Position numbers and translations under genes: made by a program
Part shown: positions 1 through 7,372 of the stretch, piece after piece
Layout: each line of letters opens with the position of its first letter
Position numbering within the stretch: position 1 is the stretch's first letter
Source of the DNA: a virus
DNA length: 36,219 nucleotides
IMG/VR virus record: IMGVR_UViG_3300031539_000139
Coordinates: 1 to 36,219 of that record
Reading direction: 5' to 3' (one strand)
The notes under the pieces: model-generated
The model's database searches: none
The model's input: the letters and a program-made list of their open reading frames with translations, nothing else
What the model was told of the DNA's origin: nothing

Positions 1-90
1 ACTATTTTTTCGAACACCGTCATCCCATTGGGTATGATCCAGCCCCAAAAATTCACAGATGTCTATCAGCTTTCTCTCCGTGTTTTCCAT
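1..90 (-). CDS. Partial small phage protein, C-terminus outside window
   Basis: The first 30 codons of a leftward gene are visible, starting at ATG 90..88 (MENTERKLIDICEFFGLDH...). A good ribosome binding site (GGAAGGTG) lies just upstream and overlaps the stop of the preceding gene at 94. The gene is last in the leftward early operon within this window and runs off the left edge. The acidic, helical-looking N-terminus gives no family recognition, so the function is unknown. Confidence 0.55.
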   Translation of the reverse strand, partial: MENTERKLIDICEFLGLDHTQWDDGVRKNS

Positions 91-93
91 GGT

Positions 94-300
94 TCACCTT
101 CCCGTGGTCTGATAATATTTTTTGCGGTATGCAGCTTGGTAAGCTTTATATTTCTTTTGATTTTTCTTTTGGTAGGCTCGTTGATAGTCAGCAATGGTTT
201 TTTTCAAAATGGTGCGGCGGATTCGCATGATACGTCTTTTATTTTTCCTCCAATACTCCCGCTGATAAAGTTGTTCAGCTGTAAGTGGTTTGTTGGTCAT
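94..300 (-). CDS. Small, very basic Tyr/Gln/Lys-rich protein
   Basis: This 68-residue protein is dominated by Lys, Arg, Tyr and Gln, with a loose repeat of the type Y..AY..K (YQREYW, YQRAYQ, YKAYQAAYRKKYY). It should be strongly positively charged. Its start overlaps the stop of the DUF3846-type gene by four bases (ATGA at 297..300), which supports the start and suggests translational coupling. Similar basic tyrosine repeats occur at the N-terminus of some phage HNH proteins and in small phage proteins that may bind nucleic acid. No catalytic motif is visible, so nucleic acid binding is only an inference from charge. Confidence 0.7.
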   Translation of the reverse strand: MTNKPLTAEQLYQREYWRKNKRRIMRIRRTILKKTIADYQRAYQKKNQKKYKAYQAAYRKKYYQTTGR

Positions 301-590
301 GCAAAATCATTGTCTGTGCAAATGGCGACATCCCCGTGAATGTTGTTTGGTGTCACACCTCCACATCTTTCATAATAAAGGTCCGTGCCTTCAGGGTTGA
401 TCGGCTTGCCATCAATGAGGCCAGTATCATCAACAATCATGACCTTGCCGTTTCTCAAATTCACCGAATCGCCCACTTCAGCCCCGATCAATTCATGTAC
501 TTTGCGCAGCAACCCATGCTTCGGTATTTCGTATTCCTCTCGAAGTCCACTCACTCGAAAAATAGTCACTTTGCATAATTTAGTTTTCAT
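297..590 (-). CDS. DUF3846-like phage protein
   Basis: A 97-residue protein. Its second half resembles the DUF3846 family: a valine/isoleucine strand, a D-D/E-x-G segment (VDDTGLIDGKPIN), and near the C-terminus a G-D-hydrophobic motif (IHGDVAI). DUF3846 proteins are common in phages and mobile elements, and I know of no established biochemical role. The start overlaps the stop of the previous gene by ATGA at 587..590, and its own stop overlaps the next start in the same way, so it sits in a tightly coupled operon. The family call is by eye and of moderate certainty. Confidence 0.7.
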   Translation of the reverse strand: MKTKLCKVTIFRVSGLREEYEIPKHGLLRKVHELIGAEVGDSVNLRNGKVMIVDDTGLIDGKPINPEGTDLYYERCGGVTPNNIHGDVAICTDNDFA

Positions 591-787
591 GGTTTTGCCC
601 TTTCCTCATCTTCAGCATCCATTATTTCATCGACAAATTCTTCTGGTGTGATTTCTAGACTCTCAACCCGATATTTGAACAGTTCGAAGGCAACCGTGGC
701 ATCGACCAATGCCCGTTTCAACCAATGAGCAAAAAACCTGGATTTAAATTCTTCTTCGCTCATATCACTATCAGATGGGCCTATCAT
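587..787 (-). CDS. Small acidic hypothetical protein
   Basis: This 66-residue acidic protein (MIGPSDSDMSEEEFKSRFF...) has no recognised family. I chose the start at 787 over the upstream start at 943. At 784..787 the ATG overlaps the stop of the preceding membrane-protein gene as ATGA, the junction type used repeatedly in this operon, and the longer frame would overlap that gene by 160 bases. The stop is also in ATGA with the next gene. The C-terminal half looks helical and Glu/Asp-rich. Function unknown. Confidence 0.6.
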   Translation of the reverse strand: MIGPSDSDMSEEEFKSRFFAHWLKRALVDATVAFELFKYRVESLEITPEEFVDEIMDAEDEERAKP

Positions 788-981
788 GGGTTCCCAATCC
801 TGACCGAGTATTCTAATCCTCCATTCAGGAGAATGGTATAGGCGATAGAAAGAAAAAAGATTCCCATTCCAATTAACAGAAACCCGAGACAGAATTCGTA
901 GAAACTGAAATTTTCTCTCATATTTACCATGAACAATTTCCACTTCTCCTGAAAGTTTTTTAAGGCTTCAAGTGTTATCAT
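784..981 (-). CDS. Small single-pass membrane protein
   Basis: This 65-residue protein begins MITLEALKNFQEKWK and carries one long hydrophobic segment at about residues 26-48 (FCLGFLLIGMGIFFLSIAY), so it is probably an inner-membrane protein. The start at 981 lies six bases after the stop of the SbcC-like gene; a longer frame starting inside that gene (1119) is rejected. No strong ribosome binding site is visible, so it may depend on reinitiation after the SbcC-like gene. The function is unknown; small membrane proteins in early phage operons often affect host membrane functions or exclusion, which is speculation here. Confidence 0.55.
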   Translation of the reverse strand: MITLEALKNFQEKWKLFMVNMRENFSFYEFCLGFLLIGMGIFFLSIAYTILLNGGLEYSVRIGNP

Positions 982-986
982 TTTTT

Positions 987-3293
987 TCACAAGACCTTTA
1001 TTTCGCTTCCGATCGCATTCTTTTCCACCATGATTTCCTGTTCGAATGTTCCTTGAATTCCTTCGACGTGGCTGATAACCAAAATCAATCCGAAGCTGGT
1101 TTCGAGTTTGCTCAAGCATTCTCGCAACAAGGCCAATCCATCATTGTCTAAACTTCCCAAGCCTTCATCAATGATGAGGGTTTCCATTCGGGATCCAGCG
1201 CGGTGCATGAGAAGTTGAGACAACCCAAAGCGCAAAGCCAAATCCAGCCTGAACTTTTCACCACCGGAATAATTTTCATAAGGTTTTTCCCCAAATACAT
1301 CGCGCACCAGAATGTCCAGGGTTTCCCCAATGCGGTCAGAACTTTTCAAAGCCTTTTGTGTTTCCAATCGAATTCGCATTCCCGATGGGCTGATCTTTTC
1401 CAGGATGGAATTCGTGGCAGCTTCCAAAGTGGGTACGGCCCCTTCCATAATCATCACGGGGATGGTGGTGTAGTAATGATGCAGCTGCTTGAAAGCTTGA
1501 TTCCTGTTCTGTGTGTCAGCAATTGATTGAGTCAATTCTTTGACAGAGATTTGAGCAGCTTCCGAATGAATTTTTTGTTCTCGAAGACTTCCCACTCGCT
1601 CCGTCACACACTGCATTTCCTCTTTTAAAGATGCTGCCTTGCTTTGTAGTTGGTCTTCGACATCAAAGGCTTCTGTTAACCATTTAGCCAGCGCAGTTTC
1701 TTCTTCAGCCTTCCGTAATTTGATTTGAATCTGATTGTTGAGTTTGTGCATCATGTCATCATGAATGGTTGACACCTCCGCCAATTTTTCGACTTCTTTC
1801 AACGCACTTTCCAATTCGGGTTTCAGTTTGGATACTGGATAGATGCCTCTCATCTCGTCTTGTATCTCAGTCAACACTTTGGAGAAGGCTCCTTTCTCCG
1901 ATGCAATTGCTTGTCGCTCCTCTCTCAACTTCTCAAGCTTTTCTTTCGTGTCCGTCAACTTCAAATTTTTAATTTGTTGCAACCGTGTCTCATAATCCTT
2001 TTCATAATCAGGCAGTTGTTCACGCACAAAATTCCTGGCCTCTAAAATGGTCAATTGATCTTTCTTGCCTTGCAGGTTTTCGATGGCCTGCACAGCCTCA
2101 ATGGTAAATTGACATTTTTTCTGTAACTCTTCCCAGCATGGGACCAACTCAAGCAATTTCCCTTGCTGAATATATTGGCCAATCTCATTGCTGGCCTTGC
2201 CTAACTCCACATTCTTCTGGCTTTCAATTAAGGCTTTTTTGTGCTCCAACCCTCGCAGTTCACTTTCTACACGAAGCAGGGTTGAATCCTCTCTGCCTTT
2301 GCGTTCCATGGCCTTCTGCATCTCACTTTCAATTACCAAAAGCTTTTCCGTTACTTTGTTTTCTTCTTCTCGCTTCGCTTCAACAGTGCGCGTCAAGAAT
2401 TCATGCTGTTCAGCCTTTTGTAGAATTTCATCCTTTCGATCAATCAATATTTTGTAATATTCTCGATCAGATTTATTGCGTTCAATCTTGATGTTCAGCT
2501 CATCCCGTTCCTTGAATAAACCATCCAGCCCTTCCTTCTCTTCCAAGATGGCATTCAGGGCCGATTGCTTCTTCCCCTTTTCCTCATGATGGGTTTTCAG
2601 TTTGGTGTTGCAGGTCATTTGATCCGTTGAATACATTTGCAAATCGGCTTCAGCTTTTTTGATTAGCTCATTGATCGGGATCAACATATTCGCCAAGGCT
2701 TGCACTGCCACCAGTTGACCTTCAACACCCTGGATTTGATCGGCTGTAACTTGAGCTTTCCGATTGGCCATCGTTCGCAGAACAGCATACTCATCAAGTT
2801 TTAAGACTTGGGCAAGAATGGCTTTGCGTTCAGCGGCACCAGCGGTAGAAAACTTATCGGCCTTACCTTGAATAAGAAAGTTCGAATTGGCGCACAACTC
2901 ATAGTCAGCATTCAGCACAGATTTGATGGCCTCTTGTGTCTCTAGTATTTTATGCCCACCAACCGGAACCCAGCTGTCTTCATTCTTGGCCAAGAATGAC
3001 AGCTCCGTTTTGCCTGCCTTGGTTTGTCGGCTCCGAGTTCGTTGCACACGATACACTTGACCATCCAAAGAAAAATCCATGGTCACACTCATTCGCAATT
3101 GATCGTGACTCATCATCACATCAGGTTCACCGCGACATTTTCCAAACAAGGCCCATAACGGTGCATCCACAAAGGCAGTAGATTTCCCTGATCCATTCTT
3201 GCCGGAGACCGTAGCGGAAACAATGCCGGACAAATCAATGGTACTGTGTAAATGCGAAGCGAAATTCTCTAATTCAATCCGTAGAATCTTCAT
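987..3293 (-). CDS. SbcC/Rad50-like ATPase of a phage recombination nuclease (T4 gp46-like)
   Basis: This 768-residue protein has the plan of an SMC-like nuclease ATPase. The N-terminal ATPase lobe carries a Walker A motif (GKNGSGKS, residues 31-38) and a Q-loop region near 139-145 (NFLIQGK). A long charged coiled coil covers about 180-620. The C-terminal lobe has the ABC signature SGGE at 676, Walker B LIIDE at 706-710 and a switch histidine in ISH near 742. With the SbcD-like partner encoded just upstream it should form a nuclease complex that processes DNA ends for recombination-dependent replication or repair. It is shorter than E. coli SbcC and closer to phage versions. The coiled-coil apex lacks the expected CxxC zinc hook; the nearest pair is C386 and C394 (CX7C). 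The start overlaps the sbcD-like stop as ATGA. Confidence 0.92.
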   Translation of the reverse strand: MKILRIELENFASHLHSTIDLSGIVSATVSGKNGSGKSTAFVDAPLWALFGKCRGEPDVMMSHDQLRMSVTMDFSLDGQVYRVQRTRSRQTKAGKTELSFLAKNEDSWVPVGGHKILETQEAIKSVLNADYELCANSNFLIQGKADKFSTAGAAERKAILAQVLKLDEYAVLRTMANRKAQVTADQIQGVEGQLVAVQALANMLIPINELIKKAEADLQMYSTDQMTCNTKLKTHHEEKGKKQSALNAILEEKEGLDGLFKERDELNIKIERNKSDREYYKILIDRKDEILQKAEQHEFLTRTVEAKREEENKVTEKLLVIESEMQKAMERKGREDSTLLRVESELRGLEHKKALIESQKNVELGKASNEIGQYIQQGKLLELVPCWEELQKKCQFTIEAVQAIENLQGKKDQLTILEARNFVREQLPDYEKDYETRLQQIKNLKLTDTKEKLEKLREERQAIASEKGAFSKVLTEIQDEMRGIYPVSKLKPELESALKEVEKLAEVSTIHDDMMHKLNNQIQIKLRKAEEETALAKWLTEAFDVEDQLQSKAASLKEEMQCVTERVGSLREQKIHSEAAQISVKELTQSIADTQNRNQAFKQLHHYYTTIPVMIMEGAVPTLEAATNSILEKISPSGMRIRLETQKALKSSDRIGETLDILVRDVFGEKPYENYSGGEKFRLDLALRFGLSQLLMHRAGSRMETLIIDEGLGSLDNDGLALLRECLSKLETSFGLILVISHVEGIQGTFEQEIMVEKNAIGSEIKVL

Positions 3294-4480
3294 TGGTTCA
3301 CCTCTTCACACAATTCTAAATGGAGTTGACGACATAAGGAAAGCGCTGGTTCTGCCACAGAATCCCGCTCTAGGCACCGTTCTAAGGCTTCGTAGGTGTT
3401 CATTTGATTGGAAAGTTGATTGTCCCGTGTACGGTCTTCTCGTTCAATCTCCACATCCACCTGAACAAAGTTCAAGGCTTGAGCGAAGCGTTGAATGGTT
3501 GGCATGACTTGAGGGACATCGGCTTCTGGGATCGTGTCTTTAATGCGATACACAATGTTTTCTTCGCCATAATTGGGCACCCACAAAGCCAACTCCTGCA
3601 CGGTTAAGGTTTTGTAGACTCTGGCATGTGGGTTTTCAATGTGAGCGGTCGTGACTCCACCAGGTGCAAAGTCACACACCAAAAACCCTTTGCGTTCTTT
3701 CTCTTCTCCAAACCCTTGTCGAAGCAATGACCCGCAGTACATGCCTCTCTCTCCAACACTTTGCGTCTGATGAATGTGTCCAAGTGCCACATAATCATAC
3801 GCTCCTGCCACTTCATTGATCGGAAGAAAGACATCATGGGCAAGTGTGCGGGGTTGTTCCCCGACAGTGGCATTCTCCACCGATCCATGTGCCAGCAAAA
3901 TTTTGTGGTCCACCTCACGGCCACTGTGCTGCATTCGGAATGTGGCCAAAATGTTCGACAGCCCGCGATTGATGAAACCAGTCAACTCCTCCGGCGTACA
4001 GGTTTTTCTGTTTTCATGTTGCATGGAAGCGGTCAACCGTCCTCGGCTTGGATAAGGCAAGCAATCAATCAGGATCTTTTTTCCTTCCACATCCAATACT
4101 AATGAATCCGGCTTTTGTACTACATGGACATTGAGAAAGCTGACTGGTTCTAAGGCGGTAGCCAGATGAGAAGATTGCGCGATGTCATGATTGCCAGCAA
4201 TCACCACCACTTGCACACCATCATCTGAACACCGTTCAAGGAATTGCATTACCACACGAAGTTCGTCCATGGTGGGTTTGTTAGAGTCGAAGACATCACC
4301 AGCCACAAGCAAAAGCTGAATGTGTTCTTTGGTGATGTAGTCGTAAAGAAAATTCAGTGAGTTTTGGAAATCCGTGAGGGTGATGGACAACCCAGTAGCG
4401 GGATCAATGAGTAACTTTCCTCCGACGGTACCCATAGATTTTGGATGCCAATCGCCACTATGAATTGCGCGAAGACTCAT
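3290..4480 (-). CDS. SbcD/Mre11-like nuclease (T4 gp47-like)
   Basis: A 396-residue calcineurin-type metallophosphoesterase. All canonical metal-binding motifs are present in order: D10-W-H12, GD at 61-62, GNHD at 96-99, AHG at 197-199 and GHIH at 234-237. This is the Mre11/SbcD pattern. The protein should be the nuclease subunit paired with the SbcC-like ATPase encoded four bases downstream (ATGA overlap at 3290..3293), making and trimming DNA ends. The ribosome binding site AAGGCAGG lies seven bases before the ATG. The start codon also overlaps a TGA in the frame of the preceding HNH gene remnant, so the two were once translationally coupled. Confidence 0.94.
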   Translation of the reverse strand: MSLRAIHSGDWHPKSMGTVGGKLLIDPATGLSITLTDFQNSLNFLYDYITKEHIQLLLVAGDVFDSNKPTMDELRVVMQFLERCSDDGVQVVVIAGNHDIAQSSHLATALEPVSFLNVHVVQKPDSLVLDVEGKKILIDCLPYPSRGRLTASMQHENRKTCTPEELTGFINRGLSNILATFRMQHSGREVDHKILLAHGSVENATVGEQPRTLAHDVFLPINEVAGAYDYVALGHIHQTQSVGERGMYCGSLLRQGFGEEKERKGFLVCDFAPGGVTTAHIENPHARVYKTLTVQELALWVPNYGEENIVYRIKDTIPEADVPQVMPTIQRFAQALNFVQVDVEIEREDRTRDNQLSNQMNTYEALERCLERDSVAEPALSLCRQLHLELCEEVNQ

Positions 4481-4802
4481 AGTAATCCTGCCTTTCTAAG
4501 CTTTCTTTCTCTTTGGTGAAGGTGTAGATGATACGCATTGTTTTCACAGATCACTAAATTTGATTTCTGATTGTCTGATTTCACTTTGTTATGATGGTGG
4601 ACGACAGCGCCCAAAGGCAGGGGTTTGCCAAGAACTTCTTCTGCGATGATGATGTGTTCGAATTTGTATTGGCCGGATGGTAAGTTGATGCGTTGTGTCC
4701 ATGAATGAACCGAATCGGTTGACCCTTCACAAACCCAAGATCATGACGATTTCTTTTTGGTATCGGTGCAGGCTTCCCGCACCCACATTCACAAAGCTTC
4801 AT
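4477..4802 (-). pseudogene. HNH endonuclease gene with internal frameshift
   Basis: The N-terminal frame starts at ATG 4802 after an AGGGG binding site and encodes a Cys-rich leader seen in phage HNH proteins (CECGCGKPAPIPKR, then GQPIRFIHGHN). It then runs out of frame and stops at 4581. In another frame, from about 4690 to 4477, the sequence continues as a convincing HNH core: YKFEHIIIAEEVLGKPLP, then AVVHHHN, DN..SNLVICENN and YHLHLHQR. The core frame ends at a TGA overlapping the sbcD-like ATG. About ten residues usually found between GHN and the core seem to be missing, so a deletion that changed the frame is likely. A sequencing error cannot be excluded. If intact it would be a homing-type or packaging-associated nuclease. 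Confidence 0.75.
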
Positions 4803-4849
4803 CAGTTCCCCTTTCAAAAGATCTGATTGTCCAATATATTATTTTGGCA

Positions 4850-5092
4850 TCAAAAATCAATAGTACTGTCCGGTAAATCTGGTTCATCTAGAGCACTGTC
4901 ATAGCTACCATTTAACCATCTTATTTCTGCCAAGAGTGGTGCATACATGGCCCAGGAATTAGGTCCTGAAAATCTCCTGTGAAATGTTAAAGTGTTATCG
5001 TGATCAAATACCATTCCCAAAATGAGGCATGTATTCATTCGCGACACCAATTCATCGACTAAATCTTTAGTTAAAATTTCCTTGATGTTCAT
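4850..5092 (-). CDS. Hypothetical protein, 80 residues
   Basis: An 80-residue protein beginning MNIKEILTKDLVDELVSRMN, with an acidic C-terminus (ALDEPDLPDSTIDF). No family is recognised. No clear ribosome binding site precedes the ATG, which lowers confidence. It lies in the expected strand and position between a small exported or membrane protein and the HNH gene, with a strong hairpin in the upstream gap (5133..5160). The middle contains a GMVFDHDNTL segment that superficially resembles a phosphatase DxD motif, but the context is too short to call it that. Confidence 0.5.
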   Translation of the reverse strand: MNIKEILTKDLVDELVSRMNTCLILGMVFDHDNTLTFHRRFSGPNSWAMYAPLLAEIRWLNGSYDSALDEPDLPDSTIDF

Positions 5093-5132
5093 GATTTTTA
5101 TTCAAATAGCCACTCTCATTTCGTAGGTCACT

Positions 5133-5160
5133 GGTGATGGGGTCTTGTGACCCCACCACC
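5133..5160. other. Strong intergenic hairpin without a T-run
   Basis: GGTG-A-TGGGGTC, a TTGT loop, then GACCCCA-C-CACC: eleven base pairs with one internal mismatch. It lies in the 125-base gap between the genes at 5218..5478 and 4850..5092. No T-tract follows on either strand, so it is not a typical intrinsic terminator. On the leftward transcript it could be an RNA processing or stability element, or a weak attenuator. Confidence 0.6.
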
Positions 5161-5217
5161 TGCTAAAGTGAGTCAACAATACTCAATTAGTAATTGCACC
5201 GAATGTCATCTTGGTCT

Positions 5218-5478
5218 TTACCTGCGAAGACCACTGCCCCTTCCATATATTTTTTCAGGCGAATCCACACTAGGTCTTTTAAGCCCACCTTTTCGACCAT
5301 AGAGAATCCCAGGTTTGTGGTCGATCTGTTCTGTGAATTGCCCACTACCTCGACCACCTCGGCCTTCAATTGTTTGGGTATCTGCAGCTACCTGATTGGC
5401 AAACGCAAATCCAAGCGCGAACAATCCCAGTGTCACCATGACCAAGTAAAACTTCGCAATTCTTCGTTCAGTTTCCAT
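5218..5478 (-). CDS. Small exported or membrane-anchored Gly/Arg-rich protein
   Basis: An 86-residue protein with a perfect AGGAGG site seven bases before its ATG. The N-terminus is a short basic stretch followed by a hydrophobic segment (about residues 11-28, FYLVMVTLGLFALGFAFA) ending in an A-x-A-like site (VAADT), so it is a signal peptide or membrane anchor. The rest is rich in Gly and Arg (GRGGRGSGQ, YGRKGG, YGRGSGLRR), with two YGR-G repeats. The function is unknown. It belongs to the leftward early operon, just after a tiny predicted membrane peptide. Confidence 0.65.
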   Translation of the reverse strand: METERRIAKFYLVMVTLGLFALGFAFANQVAADTQTIEGRGGRGSGQFTEQIDHKPGILYGRKGGLKRPSVDSPEKIYGRGSGLRR

Positions 5479-5505
5479 GTTAAAACCTCCTGTTATAAGA
5501 ATGAC

Positions 5506-5604
5506 TTACTTTAGCCAATATTCGTACCACCATTTGAGCACCAACAGCAGAACCGCACAGGGAAGAGTAATCATAAGCATGAATTCAATCCACAAATCAG
5601 CCAC
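5506..5604 (-). CDS. Predicted 32-residue membrane micropeptide
   Basis: A short open frame starts at GTG 5604..5602 and encodes MADLWIEFMLMITLPCAVLL... ending in KWWYEYWLK. One hydrophobic helix is followed by an aromatic, basic end, typical of small single-pass membrane peptides. A GAGG sequence lies about nine bases upstream, and a GGAGG overlaps the start. It is followed 27 bases later by the next gene. Short length and the GTG start make this tentative. Confidence 0.4.
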   Translation of the reverse strand: MADLWIEFMLMITLPCAVLLLVLKWWYEYWLK

Positions 5605-5671
5605 CTCCAATCCTCAAGTAAATTCATTCGACATAGGATTCATCCATGTCACGTTGTTCCTTTTGTTTTGT

Positions 5672-6859
5672 CTATTCGTTCCAAGGTAAATCCGATTGTG
5701 TGTGCTCTGGGTTGGCCAATTTCAGCAACATCATATAAAAGTTTTTAAATTCATTGGGTGTGAATTTTTTAAAATCCTTATTCAATTTACCTTTCCAGTT
5801 TTTCTTCCTGATGAGTTGTTCTATGCACATAATTTTGTCAGTAAGATCGCAAGTCTCAAAATCCATCATGGATGATTCGATGGGTGTCAATTGCATCTCT
5901 TGGTTTTCAATTTGCATTTCTGTCTCAGTCAATTGGGGGTCGATCATGTGCTCTATTTCTAAGGCTTCCACTTCCGTTGGCAAATTGAATTCTTGCTTTG
6001 AAAGGGTTGGCTGTTGAGGTTTGAATTCAGAAGGCCGTTGGGCTTCAATGGCTTGCAGCTGTAGGGTTTTTGGAGCATGGACAATTTTTGTCGGCTCCGT
6101 GGGAAACATCATCATCGGCACTTTGGTTTGTTCTAAGGCGAAGGCCCGATCAATGGGATTGGTTGCCTCATAATAGACCACCAGCTTTGGCACCAGAAAC
6201 GGCTTCTCAAGCTGTTTGGGCATATAGGTTGAGGGAAAGGCCCCAAGATCACGAATGCAACGGGTCATGGAGCCAGTTTGTGCGCGTGTCAGGGCATTCT
6301 TCTCGATTTGGATCATCTCAATTCGGACTTTCTCATCCCGCCATGCTTTCACCTCATCTCGTGTTTTGCATACCTTGAAATCTGGCGGTGCTGATAATGG
6401 CTGATCTATGAATTTTGCAATGTTCGCATTCTGGGTGTTTTCGATTTCCTGCCTTCTCTTGACCACATCAAATTCGTAATCCATTTGGGACCAGCTGAAT
6501 TGACCATCCAACCCTCTGCAACATGCCGTTGAGCGATAAATGATTGATTTCGTGCTTCCGTTCTCATCAAGGATACGTGACACGACTTGCCCGGGTCCGA
6601 ACTTGATGCCCATTGCCTTCCCTAATTTCTTTAACGCCACAGCTGTTAAGGAAAGGCCACCACCTTTTTGCGGATACACTTCTTTGAAGGCTGGATCTTT
6701 GCAGATGTTGACCACTTCATAGGCATGAACAAATCCGACTGGCGGGGGAGCATTGATGTATGTTTCGTTGCCAACGATGATGGCATCCATCTCTTTGAAT
6801 TGTTTAATGATGGCATTGACTGAACTGATTTGTTTCTCTTGAATCATTAACTCGCTCAT
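5672..6859 (-). CDS. Conserved phage protein, candidate recombination or ssDNA-annealing partner
   Basis: This 395-residue protein does not match RecT, Erf or Sak signatures that I can recall. The N-terminal two thirds include a Gly-rich strand region (GGGLSLTAVALKKLGKAMGI) and, after a charged linker, a helical block with TRAQTGSMTRCIRDLG followed by KPFLVPKLVVYY; the A-x-TG-x-x-x-R-x-IR-x-LG pattern recurs in uncharacterised phage proteins. A low-complexity linker (about 260-345) leads to a small basic C-terminal domain (IRKKNWKGKLNKDFKKF). It sits in one coupled operon upstream of the SbcD/SbcC-like nuclease, where an annealing protein would be expected. That role is inferred from position only. 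The start overlaps the previous stop as ATGA. Confidence 0.6.
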   Translation of the reverse strand: MSELMIQEKQISSVNAIIKQFKEMDAIIVGNETYINAPPPVGFVHAYEVVNICKDPAFKEVYPQKGGGLSLTAVALKKLGKAMGIKFGPGQVVSRILDENGSTKSIIYRSTACCRGLDGQFSWSQMDYEFDVVKRRQEIENTQNANIAKFIDQPLSAPPDFKVCKTRDEVKAWRDEKVRIEMIQIEKNALTRAQTGSMTRCIRDLGAFPSTYMPKQLEKPFLVPKLVVYYEATNPIDRAFALEQTKVPMMMFPTEPTKIVHAPKTLQLQAIEAQRPSEFKPQQPTLSKQEFNLPTEVEALEIEHMIDPQLTETEMQIENQEMQLTPIESSMMDFETCDLTDKIMCIEQLIRKKNWKGKLNKDFKKFTPNEFKNFYMMLLKLANPEHTQSDLPWNE

Positions 6860-7041
6860 GGTTTTTTTGCCTTTCCTTTGTGAGAATTAAACCTGGCTTG
6901 ATAGTCGAGAGCATCTGGGATTTGATGGTGTACGGACCATTGAATCGTTCGCTCAGTTCCATCGGCTAACTGGATCACGGCTTGAAGCTCATACATCGAC
7001 CCGAACCGCACAGGCCCTTCCAAGTGTATTTCAGCCTTCAT
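6856..7041 (-). CDS. Small hypothetical protein coupled to regulator gene
   Basis: A 61-residue protein (MKAEIHLEGPVRFGSMYEL...) with a likely beta-sheet core and a basic tail (FNSHKGKAKKP). I chose the start at 7041, which overlaps the stop of the helix-turn-helix gene as ATGA (7038..7041), over the longer frame starting at 7164. The stop also overlaps the next start as ATGA. The function is unknown; it may be an accessory factor of the following protein. Confidence 0.6.
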   Translation of the reverse strand: MKAEIHLEGPVRFGSMYELQAVIQLADGTERTIQWSVHHQIPDALDYQARFNSHKGKAKKP

Positions 7042-7286
7042 GCCGAGATCGCTTCCAATCTTTCCTTTCGTGTTGAGGGAAAAAAGAAATTCATGTCGAC
7101 CTTGAACAAGCGGCACAACGCAATCAATGCCTTGATGCCTGGAAGTGTTTCCCCATTCAACCACCGATAGACCAATTGCCTCGTCACCTTAATTTTTTCG
7201 GCCACTTCCGGCACCGTCATATGATTGGCTTCAATCAACACACTCAATCGTTCATACTGAAATTCTTGATCTTTTTTCTTCCCCAT
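7038..7286 (-). CDS. Cro/CI-type helix-turn-helix regulator
   Basis: An 82-residue protein with a single HTH domain at about residues 13-67: LSVLIEANHMTVPEVAEKI, then VTRQLVYRWLNGETLPG and a closing helix IKALIALCRLF. The length and pattern fit small Cro/HTH_3 repressors with no cleavage or oligomerisation domain. The start at 7286 follows AAAGGAG by seven bases. A promoter with TGTAAA/TTTACA inverted half-sites lies directly upstream (7324-7352), which suggests autoregulation. The same hexamers occur in the divergent control region near 9 kb, so it may control the early operons. Confidence 0.85.
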   Translation of the reverse strand: MGKKKDQEFQYERLSVLIEANHMTVPEVAEKIKVTRQLVYRWLNGETLPGIKALIALCRLFKVDMNFFFPSTRKERLEAISA

Positions 7287-7323
7287 CACAAACTCCTTTC
7301 CCAATTTAAAGTATCCTTTCTCA

Positions 7324-7352
7324 ATGTAAATTTGTTGACTTTACAATGTCAA
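7324..7352 (-). promoter_or_regulatory. Promoter of the regulator gene with overlapping operator-like inverted repeat
   Basis: Reading leftward, TTGACA (7352..7347) is followed after 17 bases by TTACAT (7329..7324), a good sigma-70-type pair. The regulator's ATG is about 38 bases further on. Between and over the boxes lies TGTAAA-N9-TTTACA (7325-7345 on the plus strand), a dyad that could be the binding site of the encoded repressor. A second short dyad, TTGAC/GTCAA, overlaps it. Confidence 0.6.
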
Positions 7353-7372
7353 TCACTTTTCTTTTTTGTGAA

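Noticed and set aside
587-943. A 118-residue version of the small acidic protein starting at 943
   Set aside because: It would overlap a better supported membrane-protein gene by 160 bases; the internal ATG in an ATGA junction explains the data better.
4850-5092. HAD-like phosphatase call from the FDHDNTL segment
   Set aside because: Only one short motif is present in an 80-residue protein; the other conserved motifs of the family are missing.
7041-7164. N-terminal extension of the small gene after the HTH regulator
   Set aside because: The extension is the regulator gene read in another frame; the ATGA start at 7041 is consistent with the operon.
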